Shown piece after piece: positions 26,711 to 36,041 of a stretch of 64,000 nt of DNA. The translations under genes were made by a program, and so were the position numbers. This stretch comes from Natrarchaeobius oligotrophus (lineage in GTDB: Archaea; Halobacteriota; Halobacteria; Halobacteriales; Natrialbaceae): positions 372,001-436,000 of the forward strand of contig NZ_REFZ01000002.1 in the NCBI RefSeq assembly GCF_003841465.1. Reading direction: 5' to 3'. The notes under the pieces are model-generated. The model made no database searches. It had not been told where the DNA came from and saw nothing but the letters and a program-made list of their open reading frames with translations. The first letter of the stretch is position 1; each line of letters begins with the position of its first letter.

Positions 26711-27612
26711 GAATCGTCGTCGTCGGCAGCGGGTCGATGGGATCGCTGTTCGGTGCGCACCTCTCGCGGACGGACGCGGAGGTCGTCTGCTACGACGTCG
26801 ATCAGGACCACGTCGACGCCATGAACCGGGATGGGCTCGTCATCGAGTCGAACGGCGGACCGGACGAACGCGTGCCGGTGACGGCGACGACGGATCCGAC
26901 AACGATCGACTCCGCGGATCTGGTGATCCTGTTCGTCAAGAGCATCCACACGGTCGACGCACTCGAGTCGGCGACCGCATTTCTCACCGAAGAGACCGAC
27001 GTTCTCACGCTACAGAACGGGTTCAGGAATCCACACGTGATCGCGGAGTACGTCCCGGAGTCGAACGTCATCGTCGGGACGACGACGGCGTCGGCGGAAC
27101 TGGTCGGGCCGGGAACGCTCGCGAACACCGATCCCGACGTCGTGACCATCGGCAGGTACTTCGACGAAAACGACGCGTTCGTCGAGGACGTCTCGGCGCT
27201 GCTCGAGCGAGCGGGCTTCGACGTGAGCGTCTCGGCGTCGATCCGCGACGACGTCTGGGAGAAGCTGTTGATCAACCTCACGCTGAATCCGATCACCGCG
27301 CTCACCGGAATGCGCGTCGGCGAAGCCGTGACGGATCCCGAGAGCCGGGAACTCATCGAGGCGCTCGTCGAGGAGACGGTCCGGGTCGGGCGGGCGCGCG
27401 GAGTGACCTTCCGCGACGATCCCGTCGAGTACGTCGTGACCGTCGCGAAGCGAAACCCCGAACACAAGACGTCGATGCGACACGACGTCGAGGCCGGCAA
27501 CCCGACGGAGATCGACCACCTCAGTGGCGCGCTCGTGGAGTACGCTCGCGACGAGGGGATCGCGGTACCACACCAGCGAACGATATCGACGCTCGTCTCC
27601 CTTCGCGAGTGA
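26707..27612 (+). CDS. Ketopantoate reductase family (PanE/ApbA-like)
   Basis: 301 aa NADPH-dependent 2-dehydropantoate 2-reductase family protein. The N-terminal dinucleotide motif GSGSMG is at residues 7-12, the conserved Lys is in LFVKSIHT, and the C-terminal domain has DDVWEKLLINLTLNPITALTG, PEHKTSMRHDVEAGNPTEID and GALVEYA. The start is GTG 26707, the only one giving the usual MRIVVVG beginning. Flanked by an amidase and an acetamidase, it may act on a catabolic 2-keto acid rather than in pantothenate synthesis. Confidence 0.9.
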   Translation: MRIVVVGSGSMGSLFGAHLSRTDAEVVCYDVDQDHVDAMNRDGLVIESNGGPDERVPVTATTDPTTIDSADLVILFVKSIHTVDALESATAFLTEETDVLTLQNGFRNPHVIAEYVPESNVIVGTTTASAELVGPGTLANTDPDVVTIGRYFDENDAFVEDVSALLERAGFDVSVSASIRDDVWEKLLINLTLNPITALTGMRVGEAVTDPESRELIEALVEETVRVGRARGVTFRDDPVEYVVTVAKRNPEHKTSMRHDVEAGNPTEIDHLSGALVEYARDEGIAVPHQRTISTLVSLRE

Positions 27613-27651
27613 AACGGACCGCCGTCTCGAATTACCGGTCCTCGGCCGAAC

Positions 27652-27661
27652 GATTATATAC
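27652..27661 (+). promoter_or_regulatory. TATA-like element of acetamidase gene
   Basis: gattatatac lies 22-31 nt before ATG 27683, spacing for a leaderless transcript; it marks an independent promoter within the plus-strand gene run. Confidence 0.55.
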
Positions 27662-27682
27662 TTCGGCGGATCTGTAGCGAGT

Positions 27683-28621
27683 ATGACCCGACGCGAGAGC
27701 CGAGCAGATCACCGGCTTGGAGCACACGAGGAACACGTCCACCGCGAGTGGAATCGAGAACTCGAGCCCGTACTGCCGATCCGGTCCGGCGACGTGGTTC
27801 GCTTCGAGTGTCCCGAGGCCAGCTACGGTAACGTCACGCCGGAGACGACGGTCGCGGAGATACCGAACCTCGGCCTCGGTCCCGGCCACGCGCTCGTCGG
27901 TCCGGTTGCGATCGAGGACGCATCGCCCGGCGACGTTCTCGAAGTCGAACTCCTCGAGGTCGACCACGGCGAGTGGGGGTGGACCGCCTACTGGCCCGAC
28001 AAGGGACTGCTCGCCGATCACGCAAACGACCACGGACTGCACGTCTGGGACCTGGGCGACGACAGCGCTCCGTTCGTGGACGGAATCGAGGTTCCGCTCG
28101 AGCCGTTCCCGGGGACGATCGGCGTGGCACCCGCCGCGGTCGGATCGCACTCGACGATTCCGCCTCGAGCGGTCGGCGGCAACCTCGACGTCAAGTACCT
28201 GACCGAGGGAGCGACGCTGCAGTTGCCCGTGGCGGTCGACGACGCGCTGTTCAGCGTGGGCGACGGACACGCAGCCCAGGGCGACGGCGAGGTGTGTCTC
28301 ACGGGGATCGAAGCGCCGATCTCCGTCACCGCCCGGTTTACCGTTCGATCCGACCTGGAGATCGACCAGCCGAGATACGACTCGAGCGTTCGAGAAATCG
28401 GAGGAGAGGTTCTCGCGGCGACCGGCGTGGGGGACGACCTCGAGGCGGCGAGCGAGCGGGCGATCCTCGAGTTGATCGACCGACTGACCACCGAGCGGGG
28501 GCTCTCGTGGTCGTCGGCCTACATCCTCTGTTCGGTCGCGGCGGATCTGAAGATCAACCAGCTCGTCAACGCGCCGAACTGGACGGTGTCAGCGCACCTT
28601 CCGAAGTCGATATTCGACTGA
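27683..28621 (+). CDS. Acetamidase/formamidase family protein
   Basis: 312 aa member of the FmdA/AmdA family, which hydrolyses short amides (formamide, acetamide) to acid and ammonia. Family marks: GDVVRFECPEA, GPVAIEDASPGDVLEVELLEV, GTIGVAPA, PPRAVGGNLDVKYLTEGATLQLPV, FSVGDGHAAQGDGEVCLTGIE. The ATG at 27683 sits behind a good TATA box; upstream residues of the longer frame overlap the reductase gene and are rejected. Its 3' end overlaps the convergent MFS gene by 33 bases. Substrate could be a larger amide. Confidence 0.92.
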   Translation: MTRRESRADHRLGAHEEHVHREWNRELEPVLPIRSGDVVRFECPEASYGNVTPETTVAEIPNLGLGPGHALVGPVAIEDASPGDVLEVELLEVDHGEWGWTAYWPDKGLLADHANDHGLHVWDLGDDSAPFVDGIEVPLEPFPGTIGVAPAAVGSHSTIPPRAVGGNLDVKYLTEGATLQLPVAVDDALFSVGDGHAAQGDGEVCLTGIEAPISVTARFTVRSDLEIDQPRYDSSVREIGGEVLAATGVGDDLEAASERAILELIDRLTTERGLSWSSAYILCSVAADLKINQLVNAPNWTVSAHLPKSIFD

Positions 28622-29830
28622 GTTTCTGCGAGCGAGCGCGAGCGTGATCGCGCCGACGCCCAGGGCCGCAGCGAGCGTTGCAGCACCGAAGACGCCCCGG
28701 ACGCCGAACGCGGTGACGATCGGCCCGAAAACGATCGGCGAGAGGAACTGCCCGACGTAGCCGAACGTCGCGAGGTACGACCCGAACTGTCCCTGTCGGC
28801 TCGTCGGTGCGAGCGACTCGATCCAGGCGAACGACGACGGGAAGACGAGTCCGAGACCCAGACCGAACAGGACGACCGGCGGCAACGCAGAGAGCGGCGA
28901 TCCGGCACGCGTCGCGAGAGCGAACGCCGCCGTCCAGAACGCGAACGCGACGAGAACGAGCAGGTGCCTTCCGAATCGTCGGTTGAGCCGGTCGTACAAC
29001 ACTCCCGAGACGCCGCCGGCGATTCCGTTCGCCGCGAGGTACAGGCCGATGTACGACGAGGAGGTGACGCCGATCGTCGCGAGCAGCTGCGGGTAGAACA
29101 CGACGATGGCGAACAGCAGCGCATTGGCGCCGAAGTACAACAGGTAGACGAACGGTAGCGCCGGTCGGCGTCGAACGATCGAGACGACGCTGGCGGACCC
29201 GTCGAGCGAGCGAGCCGAGTCCGTCCGTTTCGCTTCGCCGGCTGAGCGGCCGTGTGCGGCCGATCCGCGCCCGGTCGGCGGCACCGTCGCGATCGCGAGG
29301 AGTGCAAGCGGTATCGCGACGAGATAGACGCCGAACGGTAACTGCCAGGAGATCGTTCCCAGCAGGCCGCCGACGACCGGCCAGGTGGCGCCGCCGAAGC
29401 TGTTTGCGCCGCTTCGGAGCCCGAGCGCTCGATCCATGCGCTGGCCCTCGTAGAGATCGAAGATGAGCACCGTGATTCCCGTGTAAACGAAGGCGACGCC
29501 GACGCCGAGAACCGCCCGGGAGAGCAACAGGGGGACGAACGCATCGATGAACAACCCCGCACTCCCGCCGACGGCGTACAGAAACAGGCCGAATACGTAC
29601 GGCCGGCGCGGGCCGAACCGATCGACGAGCGCGCCCGCGATCGGACTCGTGAGGACGATAAACGCCGCGTGTGTCGTGATGATGAGCCCTGCAAGCGACT
29701 CCGAAACGCCGAGGCCGGACTGTATCTGCGGGACGACCGGGCCCAGTATCGCGCCGGCCATGATCGTCAATGTCGCCGACGCGACGATGACCCAGAGCGT
29801 CGCCTTCGTCGGCGTCTGCGTTTCACTCAT
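28589..29830 (-). CDS. MFS transporter
   Basis: 413 aa protein with 12 predicted hydrophobic helices and the MFS motif A loop GALVDRFGPRRPYVFG. A basic/hydrophilic central loop (GRGSAAHGRSAGEAKRTDSARS) separates the halves, and a second loop motif YDRLNRRFGRH opens the second half. A short hydrophilic C-terminus follows. Same strand as the ABC permease gene 103 bases upstream. Substrate unknown; position suggests solute uptake linked to this catabolic region. Confidence 0.9.
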   Translation of the reverse strand: MSETQTPTKATLWVIVASATLTIMAGAILGPVVPQIQSGLGVSESLAGLIITTHAAFIVLTSPIAGALVDRFGPRRPYVFGLFLYAVGGSAGLFIDAFVPLLLSRAVLGVGVAFVYTGITVLIFDLYEGQRMDRALGLRSGANSFGGATWPVVGGLLGTISWQLPFGVYLVAIPLALLAIATVPPTGRGSAAHGRSAGEAKRTDSARSLDGSASVVSIVRRRPALPFVYLLYFGANALLFAIVVFYPQLLATIGVTSSSYIGLYLAANGIAGGVSGVLYDRLNRRFGRHLLVLVAFAFWTAAFALATRAGSPLSALPPVVLFGLGLGLVFPSSFAWIESLAPTSRQGQFGSYLATFGYVGQFLSPIVFGPIVTAFGVRGVFGAATLAAALGVGAITLALARRNSVEYRLRKVR

Positions 29831-29933
29831 CGGCTCGAGTCGGTCGCGGTAGTCCGCCGGTTAGTTCGGTTGGGATCACTGTAAATCGCTAGTGGGAACT
29901 CGAGTCCGTTCGAAATCGACGGGATGGCCCCGA

Positions 29934-31628
29934 TTACAGCTTCCCGCCGGATGCGGGAATGCGGTGAATCAGGACCGTGACGATCGCGAGGAAGACCGTG
30001 ATCGCCACGCCGATCGCGGAGATGCGCGGGAAGTTCGCCTGCACGCCGAGTTCGAAGATGTACGGCGCGAGCAGCGGGAAGTCGGACGGTTCGAGCAGGA
30101 TCGAGATCGGGAACTCCTTGTAGAGGATCGCGAACCGCCAGGCGCCGATCGCGTGGATCGTCGTGATGATCAGCGGAACCAGGATCGTCCGGAGTCGCGT
30201 GAGTTTCGATGCTCCGGAGATGACGCCCGCTTCGAACAGTTCGTTCTGGAGCTGCTGGACGGACGGTGCGACGACACGGATCGTCGTCGGCAGCGACCTG
30301 GTCAGGTACGCGAGGATGATGATCCACAGCGTGCCGTAGATGCCGATCGGGAAGATACCGAGGAAGATCGCGATGAATCCGAGCGACAGCGAGACCGCCG
30401 TCAGCGCGATCGGCAGGAACGAGATGTAGTCGATCGCTTCCCGGAACGCGAGGTCGGACTTGTAGATGATCCACGAGATCGTGATCGCCCCGCCGACGGT
30501 GAGGATCGTCGCTGATCCGGCCGCGATGAGACTGTTGAGCGCAGCCTCGTGGAGACTGCTATCGGTGACCAGTGCGCGGTACTGATCGAGCGCGAGCGGC
30601 GCTTCGAGCGTGAATACGCGGTGGAACGGGATCAGATACGGCGAGAGCGAGCCGTGAACCATCACGAGGACCGGCGTGATGACGATCGCGAGCAGCGTGA
30701 AACCGATCACGCCCGAGAGTCCGTACCGGTAGCGGCGCTCGAGTTCGATCGGCGTCTGTTTGAACGCCTCGCCGCCGACGGTTTCGTACCGCGACGTCTG
30801 ACCCAGCACTCGCTTGTAGAGGTAGAACACCGGGAACGCAAACAGGATCAACAGCGTCGCGTTGACGAACGCCGAACCGAACTGGATCGGGGCATTGATC
30901 GCGTCCTGGTAGATGACCGTCGGCAGGACGTAGATGTTCCCGGGCTGGCCGATCAACAGCGGAACCCGAAGACTGCCGAGACTCAGTACCAACACGAGCA
31001 GGAATGCAGCCAGAATGCCGGGTTTCATCAGCGGTAGCGTCACGGACCACGTGGTCTGCAAGACGCCGCCGCCGTTGATCCGACTCGCCTCCTCGAGCGA
31101 GTTGTCGATGTTTTTATACATCGGCATGAGGACGATCAGCGTCAGCGGAAGCATGAAGATACCCTGGACGAGGATCATCCCCGGGAGGCTGTAGATGTGG
31201 AAATCGAACGGGAGGAGGATCTGGTAGAATCCGTTCGTGCTCAGGAGACGGATCCAGACCGCCTCCCAGACGACCGGCGGCAAAAAGAGCATTCCGAAGA
31301 CGACGTAGTAGTACGTTCGTCGCAGCGGGATGTTCGTTCTGGCGATGGCCCAGGCGAGGAACACGCCGAGCGTCGTCGTCAACGTGGCTGCGCCGAACGC
31401 GTAGACGACGGTAGTGCCGAGTACCGCTCGGTTCTCGGCCAGGACCTGCTCCCAGTTGGCGAGTGAGAATCCGGAGATCAGCGACGTGCCGTCTGCGTAC
31501 ACGCTGAGCGCGAACGTCGCTAGCAGGGGGAAGATGGTGACGATCGAGAGACAGAGTATCACCAGCCCACCCAGTATCTGCGGTCGATACGAGTTTGCAG
31601 CCTCAAATGTTTTCGTCTTAACTGACAT
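29934..31628 (-). CDS. ABC transporter permease, fused double domain (pair 1)
   Basis: 564 aa membrane protein with two fused BPD-type permease halves, about 12 spans, as in FbpB/ThiP transporters. EAA-loop segments are LEEASRINGGG (first half) and LFEAGVISGASK (second half). Shares GMLFLPPVVWEAVWIRLL with the permeases at 33075 and 38018. Downstream of its solute-binding lipoprotein on the same strand; no ATPase gene is adjacent. Starts MSVKTKTFEAAN at 31628. Confidence 0.92.
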   Translation of the reverse strand: MSVKTKTFEAANSYRPQILGGLVILCLSIVTIFPLLATFALSVYADGTSLISGFSLANWEQVLAENRAVLGTTVVYAFGAATLTTTLGVFLAWAIARTNIPLRRTYYYVVFGMLFLPPVVWEAVWIRLLSTNGFYQILLPFDFHIYSLPGMILVQGIFMLPLTLIVLMPMYKNIDNSLEEASRINGGGVLQTTWSVTLPLMKPGILAAFLLVLVLSLGSLRVPLLIGQPGNIYVLPTVIYQDAINAPIQFGSAFVNATLLILFAFPVFYLYKRVLGQTSRYETVGGEAFKQTPIELERRYRYGLSGVIGFTLLAIVITPVLVMVHGSLSPYLIPFHRVFTLEAPLALDQYRALVTDSSLHEAALNSLIAAGSATILTVGGAITISWIIYKSDLAFREAIDYISFLPIALTAVSLSLGFIAIFLGIFPIGIYGTLWIIILAYLTRSLPTTIRVVAPSVQQLQNELFEAGVISGASKLTRLRTILVPLIITTIHAIGAWRFAILYKEFPISILLEPSDFPLLAPYIFELGVQANFPRISAIGVAITVFLAIVTVLIHRIPASGGKL

Positions 31629-31813
31629 GTAGTGGATTGATTATCGGCAGATCGTATTGCTGTGATCGAACGTTGCAGGTGGAATGCACGAATCGAACGA
31701 GCGCGTTGACGTGCCGACCTCGGACGAGCCGCTTCGGTGACGAGGTCCGGAACCGAGTCCAGCGAACGGAACCACGGTAGTGTGCGAGTTCGGCATCGTC
31801 ACGTATCGATCGT

Positions 31814-32947
31814 TCAGAGGATTTCGACGTCGATCAGTTCTTCGGTTCGATTTGCGTACTCCCAGAACTCGTCCGGGTCCTGAATGCTCGGGTAGAGCGG
31901 CGTATCTGGGTAGGCCTCCATTCGCTCGTCGAGTCGCTGCTGGACCTGATCGTTTCCGTAGTCGAGGTCCTCGTGAGCGGGAAGCGATCCGCCGTTCAAC
32001 GTCTGGATAACTTCCTGGCCCTCTCTGCTCAGTAGCCACTCGATAAAGTCGTCCGCACCTTCGGGATTCGGAGCGTTTACCGGTTTGGTCAGCGTCTGGG
32101 TCGCGTAGTACGTTTCACGCGGGAAGACCACGTCGATCGGCGCCCCGTTGTTGATCGGTTCCGACGCGTAGAATCCGTTAGTGTAGGGAGCGAGCATGTT
32201 CTCCTCGCCGAGCAACGACTCGATGAGCGTTCCCCCGCCGGCGAGATAGTCGATCCCCTGTGCGTCGTAGTCGATCAGCCACTGTTCGGCCGTTTCGGTG
32301 CCGTGGTAGTGCTCCATCGCCTGCAACACGACGTCCTGAATGTACGGCTGCGTGGTGATGTTGTTCTCGAACTGCTCGTTCAGGAAGTCCGTGTACTCGA
32401 CCGGCGGATCGGACACCAAATCGGTGTTGTAGTGTGTTCCGTTGATGAGCAACTGTGCCGGCGGCGTTCGTCGACCGACGTCGTCACCGAGTGCATCCTC
32501 CCAGGCGTCTCGCATCCCCTCGAGGCTGAACACCGATTCGATGGTGTCCTCGTCGACGTTGAGTTCGCCCGGAATGTCGTTGTCGTGTAACTGCCACGTC
32601 ACGCCGGAGTTGTTACAGATGACGTCGACGCCGTACTGCTCCTGGTCGGCTTCAGCCACGTATCGCGTGACGGGCTGTGGTCCGCCGAGGATGTTGTAAT
32701 TCACCGAAACGCCTGCCGCCTCTTCGTAGGCGTTTGCAATGTCTTCGAACGGGATGTTCGTGTAGACGGTAATCTCGTCGTCGTCACCGTTTCCACCGGT
32801 CGTCCCACCGTTACCGTTTCCGTTACCGTTTCCGTTCCCATCCCCCCCGACACATCCTGCGAGGCCGGTCGCTCCGGCGACGCCCGCAGCTGTAAGGAAA
32901 GACCGTCGATTCACTACCGTTTTCCGTGAGTTGCTGTCACTCCTCAT
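31814..32947 (-). CDS. ABC solute-binding lipoprotein (pair 1)
   Basis: Extracellular family 1 solute-binding protein of the iron/thiamine/putrescine type. The start MRSDSNSRKTVVNRRSFLT gives a twin-Arg signal followed by lipobox GLAGC, then a Gly-Asn linker. The mature domain begins ITVYTNIPFEDIANAYEEAAG and includes VTRYVAEADQEQYGVDVICN. I prefer ATG 32947 over 32962 because a TATA-like catataaatg at 32977-32986 would place transcription start just upstream of it. It is closely related to the lipoproteins at 34862 and 39785, which share the YTNIPF opening. Ligand unknown. Confidence 0.9.
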   Translation of the reverse strand: MRSDSNSRKTVVNRRSFLTAAGVAGATGLAGCVGGDGNGNGNGNGNGGTTGGNGDDDEITVYTNIPFEDIANAYEEAAGVSVNYNILGGPQPVTRYVAEADQEQYGVDVICNNSGVTWQLHDNDIPGELNVDEDTIESVFSLEGMRDAWEDALGDDVGRRTPPAQLLINGTHYNTDLVSDPPVEYTDFLNEQFENNITTQPYIQDVVLQAMEHYHGTETAEQWLIDYDAQGIDYLAGGGTLIESLLGEENMLAPYTNGFYASEPINNGAPIDVVFPRETYYATQTLTKPVNAPNPEGADDFIEWLLSREGQEVIQTLNGGSLPAHEDLDYGNDQVQQRLDERMEAYPDTPLYPSIQDPDEFWEYANRTEELIDVEIL

Positions 32948-32974
32948 GTGAGCAGGTGTCATATTCCCAAGGAG

Positions 32975-32986
32975 CCCATATAAATG
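32975..32986 (-). promoter_or_regulatory. TATA-like element of solute-binding gene (pair 1)
   Basis: On the minus strand the stretch reads as tttatatggg and lies about 34 nt before ATG 32947, suggesting that each transporter pair has its own promoter. Confidence 0.5.
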
Positions 32987-33074
32987 TTGTTAATTATCTT
33001 TGATGGTGTACGCGGGAAAGTGACTCGAACGACACCGACAGAATTTCGATCGAGACCGAGGAGAGTGGACCCGA

Positions 33075-34781
33075 TCAGGTGTCGTCGGACGAGCCGAGGC
33101 GGTGGATCACGACCGTCGCAACGACGAGGAACGCGGTCACGCAGACGCCGATCGCCGCGAGGCGCGGATAGTTACCCTGGACGCTGAGCTCGTACAGGTA
33201 CGGAGCCAGCAGCGGAAGGTTCGCTGGCTGCAACAGCAGCGAGACCGGCAGTTCGTGAAAGAGGATCGCGAACCGGAGCGCACCGACCGCGTGAACCGTC
33301 GAGAGGATCAACGGGAACACGATCGTCCGAATGCGAGTTACCTTGTTGGCACCGGACATCACACCGGCTTCGAGAAGAACGTCCTGGATCTGCTGAACCG
33401 ACGGCGTCACGACCCGGATCGTCGTCGCAAGCGACCGCGTGACGTACGCGAGGACGATGATCCAGATCGTCCCGTAGATGCCGATTGGGAAGATACGAAG
33501 GAAGATGACGATGAACCCGAGCGCGAGCGAAACGGACGTGAGCGCGATCGGAAGAAACGACATGTAGTCGATGACCTTCCGGTAGGCGATGTCGGACTTG
33601 TAGACGACCCACGACAGAAAGACCGAGCCGAAAATCGTCAACAGCGTCGCGATCGTCGCCGCGATGAAACTGTTCCGAACGGCGCGCTGTGCGGTGAGGT
33701 CGTCAAGCAACACCGTGTACGGCTGGAGCGTGAACGACGGGTGCGATCCCGTAAACAGGTCCTGGAACGGAACGATGTAGGGGGAAAACGAACCGTGGAT
33801 CATGACGAGTACCGGCACGACCGTCACGACCACCAGCAGAAGCCCGATGACCGACGAGAGAAGATATCGACCCCGGCGCGAGAGTTCGACCGGCGCTTGC
33901 GAAAACGCCTCGCCGCCGATCGTCTCGTACCGGCCGGTGTCACCCAGTGCTTTCCGGTAGAAGTAGAAGATCGGAAGCGCGAAGAGTATCAACAGCGTCC
34001 CGTCGACGAACGCCGCCCCGTACTGCGTCGGCGCCTGAACGGCATCCTCGTATATCTTGCTCGGTAACACGTAGATGTCCGCGGGAAGTCCGATCATCAA
34101 CGGGACGCGCAGGTTGCCGAGGCTGATCACGAGGACGAGCAGGAACGACGCCAGGATTCCAGGCATCACGAGCGGTAACGTGACCGATCGGATCGTTCGC
34201 AAGACGCCGCCGCCGCTCATCCGGCTCGCCTCCTCGAGCGAATTGTCCACGTTCGCGAACACCGGGATGAGAACGATGAGACTGAGCGGCAGCATGAAGA
34301 TTCCCTGAACGAGAATCATTCCGTACAAGCTGAAGACGTCCAAGTGGAACGGGAGTAGCGCGTTGTAGAAGCCATTTGGGCCGAGCAATCGGATCCAGAC
34401 CGCCTCCCAGACGATCGGCGGAATGAAGATCATCCCGAACAGAAGGTAGTACCAGATCCGACCGAACGGCACGTTCGTCCGAGCGATCGACCAGCTGATG
34501 AAGACGCTCAACGCGGTAGTCAACAGCGCCGATCCGAACGCGAAGACGAGCGTGTTCAAAATGACGTCCGGATAGCCGAATATCGCGTCGATCCAGTTCG
34601 CAGTCGAGAACTCGTCGAGAAGCGATGCGCCGTCGGCGTAGAAGCTGATGACGAACGTCGTGACGAGCGGGAGGATCGTTATGAGCGCCAGCCCGAGGAC
34701 GATCAGTCCGCCGTAGATCTGTGGACGGCGAGCGCTCATCATCCCCTTCAGCTGGGAACGGTAGTATCCATCCGCCGTCAT
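33075..34781 (-). CDS. ABC transporter permease, fused double domain (pair 2)
   Basis: 568 aa permease with two BPD domains; motifs LEEASRMSGGG and LLEAGVMSGANK are the EAA loops, and GMIFIPPIVWEAVWIRLLGP is shared with the other two permeases. About 12 membrane spans. It begins 80 bases after the stop of its solute-binding partner, so the two are probably one transcript. Needs a cytoplasmic ATPase that is not adjacent. Confidence 0.92.
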   Translation of the reverse strand: MTADGYYRSQLKGMMSARRPQIYGGLIVLGLALITILPLVTTFVISFYADGASLLDEFSTANWIDAIFGYPDVILNTLVFAFGSALLTTALSVFISWSIARTNVPFGRIWYYLLFGMIFIPPIVWEAVWIRLLGPNGFYNALLPFHLDVFSLYGMILVQGIFMLPLSLIVLIPVFANVDNSLEEASRMSGGGVLRTIRSVTLPLVMPGILASFLLVLVISLGNLRVPLMIGLPADIYVLPSKIYEDAVQAPTQYGAAFVDGTLLILFALPIFYFYRKALGDTGRYETIGGEAFSQAPVELSRRGRYLLSSVIGLLLVVVTVVPVLVMIHGSFSPYIVPFQDLFTGSHPSFTLQPYTVLLDDLTAQRAVRNSFIAATIATLLTIFGSVFLSWVVYKSDIAYRKVIDYMSFLPIALTSVSLALGFIVIFLRIFPIGIYGTIWIIVLAYVTRSLATTIRVVTPSVQQIQDVLLEAGVMSGANKVTRIRTIVFPLILSTVHAVGALRFAILFHELPVSLLLQPANLPLLAPYLYELSVQGNYPRLAAIGVCVTAFLVVATVVIHRLGSSDDT

Positions 34782-34861
34782 ACGTTCGGCCAGGTCCCCG
34801 TCACAGTCGTTGATCGTCGTCCGTTCGAATTCATGAGTAGGGTATCAACGATGGCGTCGTG

Positions 34862-35959
34862 TTATAGCCCGATGAGTTCGTCGATGCGATCGGCGTACTC
34901 CTGGGCGCTCTCGGGGCTCTGGACGGTCGGGAACGGATCGGTGTCGGGATGGGCATCCTGCCACTCCTCCCAGCGCTGCTGGACGTGATCGTGACCGTAC
35001 TCCATTCCCTCTCGAGCCGGGATCGATCCGCCGGCGAGCGACTGAACGATCTCCTGGCCGGACTCGCTGATCGTCCACTCGATGAACTCCTCTGCGGCCT
35101 CCGGGTTCGGCGCATTTTCGGGCCGGATCATGACCTGCGTCGAGAACGAGAGTTCGTCGACGAACGTCAGATCGATCGGAGCACCGTCGGAGATCTCCTG
35201 AGACGAGTAGAATCCCCAGATGTACTTCGCCAGATCGTTGTCGCCGCCAAGAACCGACTGAACGTTGCTGCCGCCGCCGCCGATGTACTGCGGATCGAGA
35301 TCGTGGTAGTCGAGGATGTACTCCTCGGCTTCCTCCGTACCGAGGTGTTCCTCGAGAGCCTGGAGCACGTACATCATCGTAAACGGCTGCGTGCAGGTCT
35401 CACCCTCCCACCGATCGTCGAGGAGGTCCAGGTAGCTCGTCGGCGGATCCGAGACCGACTCCGTGTGGTAGTGGAACGCGCCGATCTGCAGCAAGATCGG
35501 CGGCGCACGCTGTAGCACGTCGTCGCCGAGTCGGTCCTGATAGGTCTCGGCCATGCCCGAGAGGCTGAACTGGCGATCGATCTGCTCGTCGGAGAGATCG
35601 AGCGTCGCCGGAATGTCGTCTTCGAACAGCTGCCACATCCCCGTCGAGTTACAACAGATGGCGTCGACGTCGTACTGCTCCTGGTCGGCTTCGGCCACGT
35701 ATCGAGTAATCGGTTCCTGGCCCTGCAGCGTGACGTAGTTGACGCCGACGCCGGTTTCCTCTTCGTAGCCGTCGGCGATCTCCTCGAACGGAATGTTCGT
35801 ATACACGGTCAGCTCCTCGGATTCCTCTTCGCCGTTCCCGAGACAGCCGGCCAACCCGGTGAGCGCGGCCGCCGAGAGCCCGCCGGTGGCTCCGAGAACC
35901 GATCGACGAGTCGTTTCCCCACACCGATAGCTACACCCTCGCGTACGGTCGTCCGTCAT
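34862..35959 (-). CDS. ABC solute-binding lipoprotein (pair 2)
   Basis: 365 aa. A twin-Arg-type signal (TTRRSVLGATGG) leads to lipobox GLAGC and an acidic linker (NGEEESEE) in place of the Gly-Asn linker of its paralogs. The mature domain begins LTVYTNIPFEEIADGYEEETG and keeps PITRYVAEADQEQYDVDAICC. C-terminal GGSIPAREGMEYGHDHVQQRW is nearly the same as in the paralog at 39785. First gene of pair 2, downstream of the TPP enzyme. Ligand unknown. Confidence 0.9.
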   Translation of the reverse strand: MTDDRTRGCSYRCGETTRRSVLGATGGLSAAALTGLAGCLGNGEEESEELTVYTNIPFEEIADGYEEETGVGVNYVTLQGQEPITRYVAEADQEQYDVDAICCNSTGMWQLFEDDIPATLDLSDEQIDRQFSLSGMAETYQDRLGDDVLQRAPPILLQIGAFHYHTESVSDPPTSYLDLLDDRWEGETCTQPFTMMYVLQALEEHLGTEEAEEYILDYHDLDPQYIGGGGSNVQSVLGGDNDLAKYIWGFYSSQEISDGAPIDLTFVDELSFSTQVMIRPENAPNPEAAEEFIEWTISESGQEIVQSLAGGSIPAREGMEYGHDHVQQRWEEWQDAHPDTDPFPTVQSPESAQEYADRIDELIGL

Positions 35960-35971
35960 ACCATTTGTGTA

Positions 35972-35985
35972 GGATATTTGTATCC
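35972..35985. promoter_or_regulatory. Inverted repeat in the promoter of pair 2
   Basis: GGATA-TTTG-TATCC, perfect five-base arms, lies between the candidate TATA element (ttaaaattat, 35989-35998) and the ATG at 35959. It could be an operator; the arms are short. Confidence 0.3.
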
Positions 35986-36041
35986 CCTTAAAATTATTGT
36001 TCTCACGGCCCAGACTGGCGCGGAACGGACCTAAAACGGCG

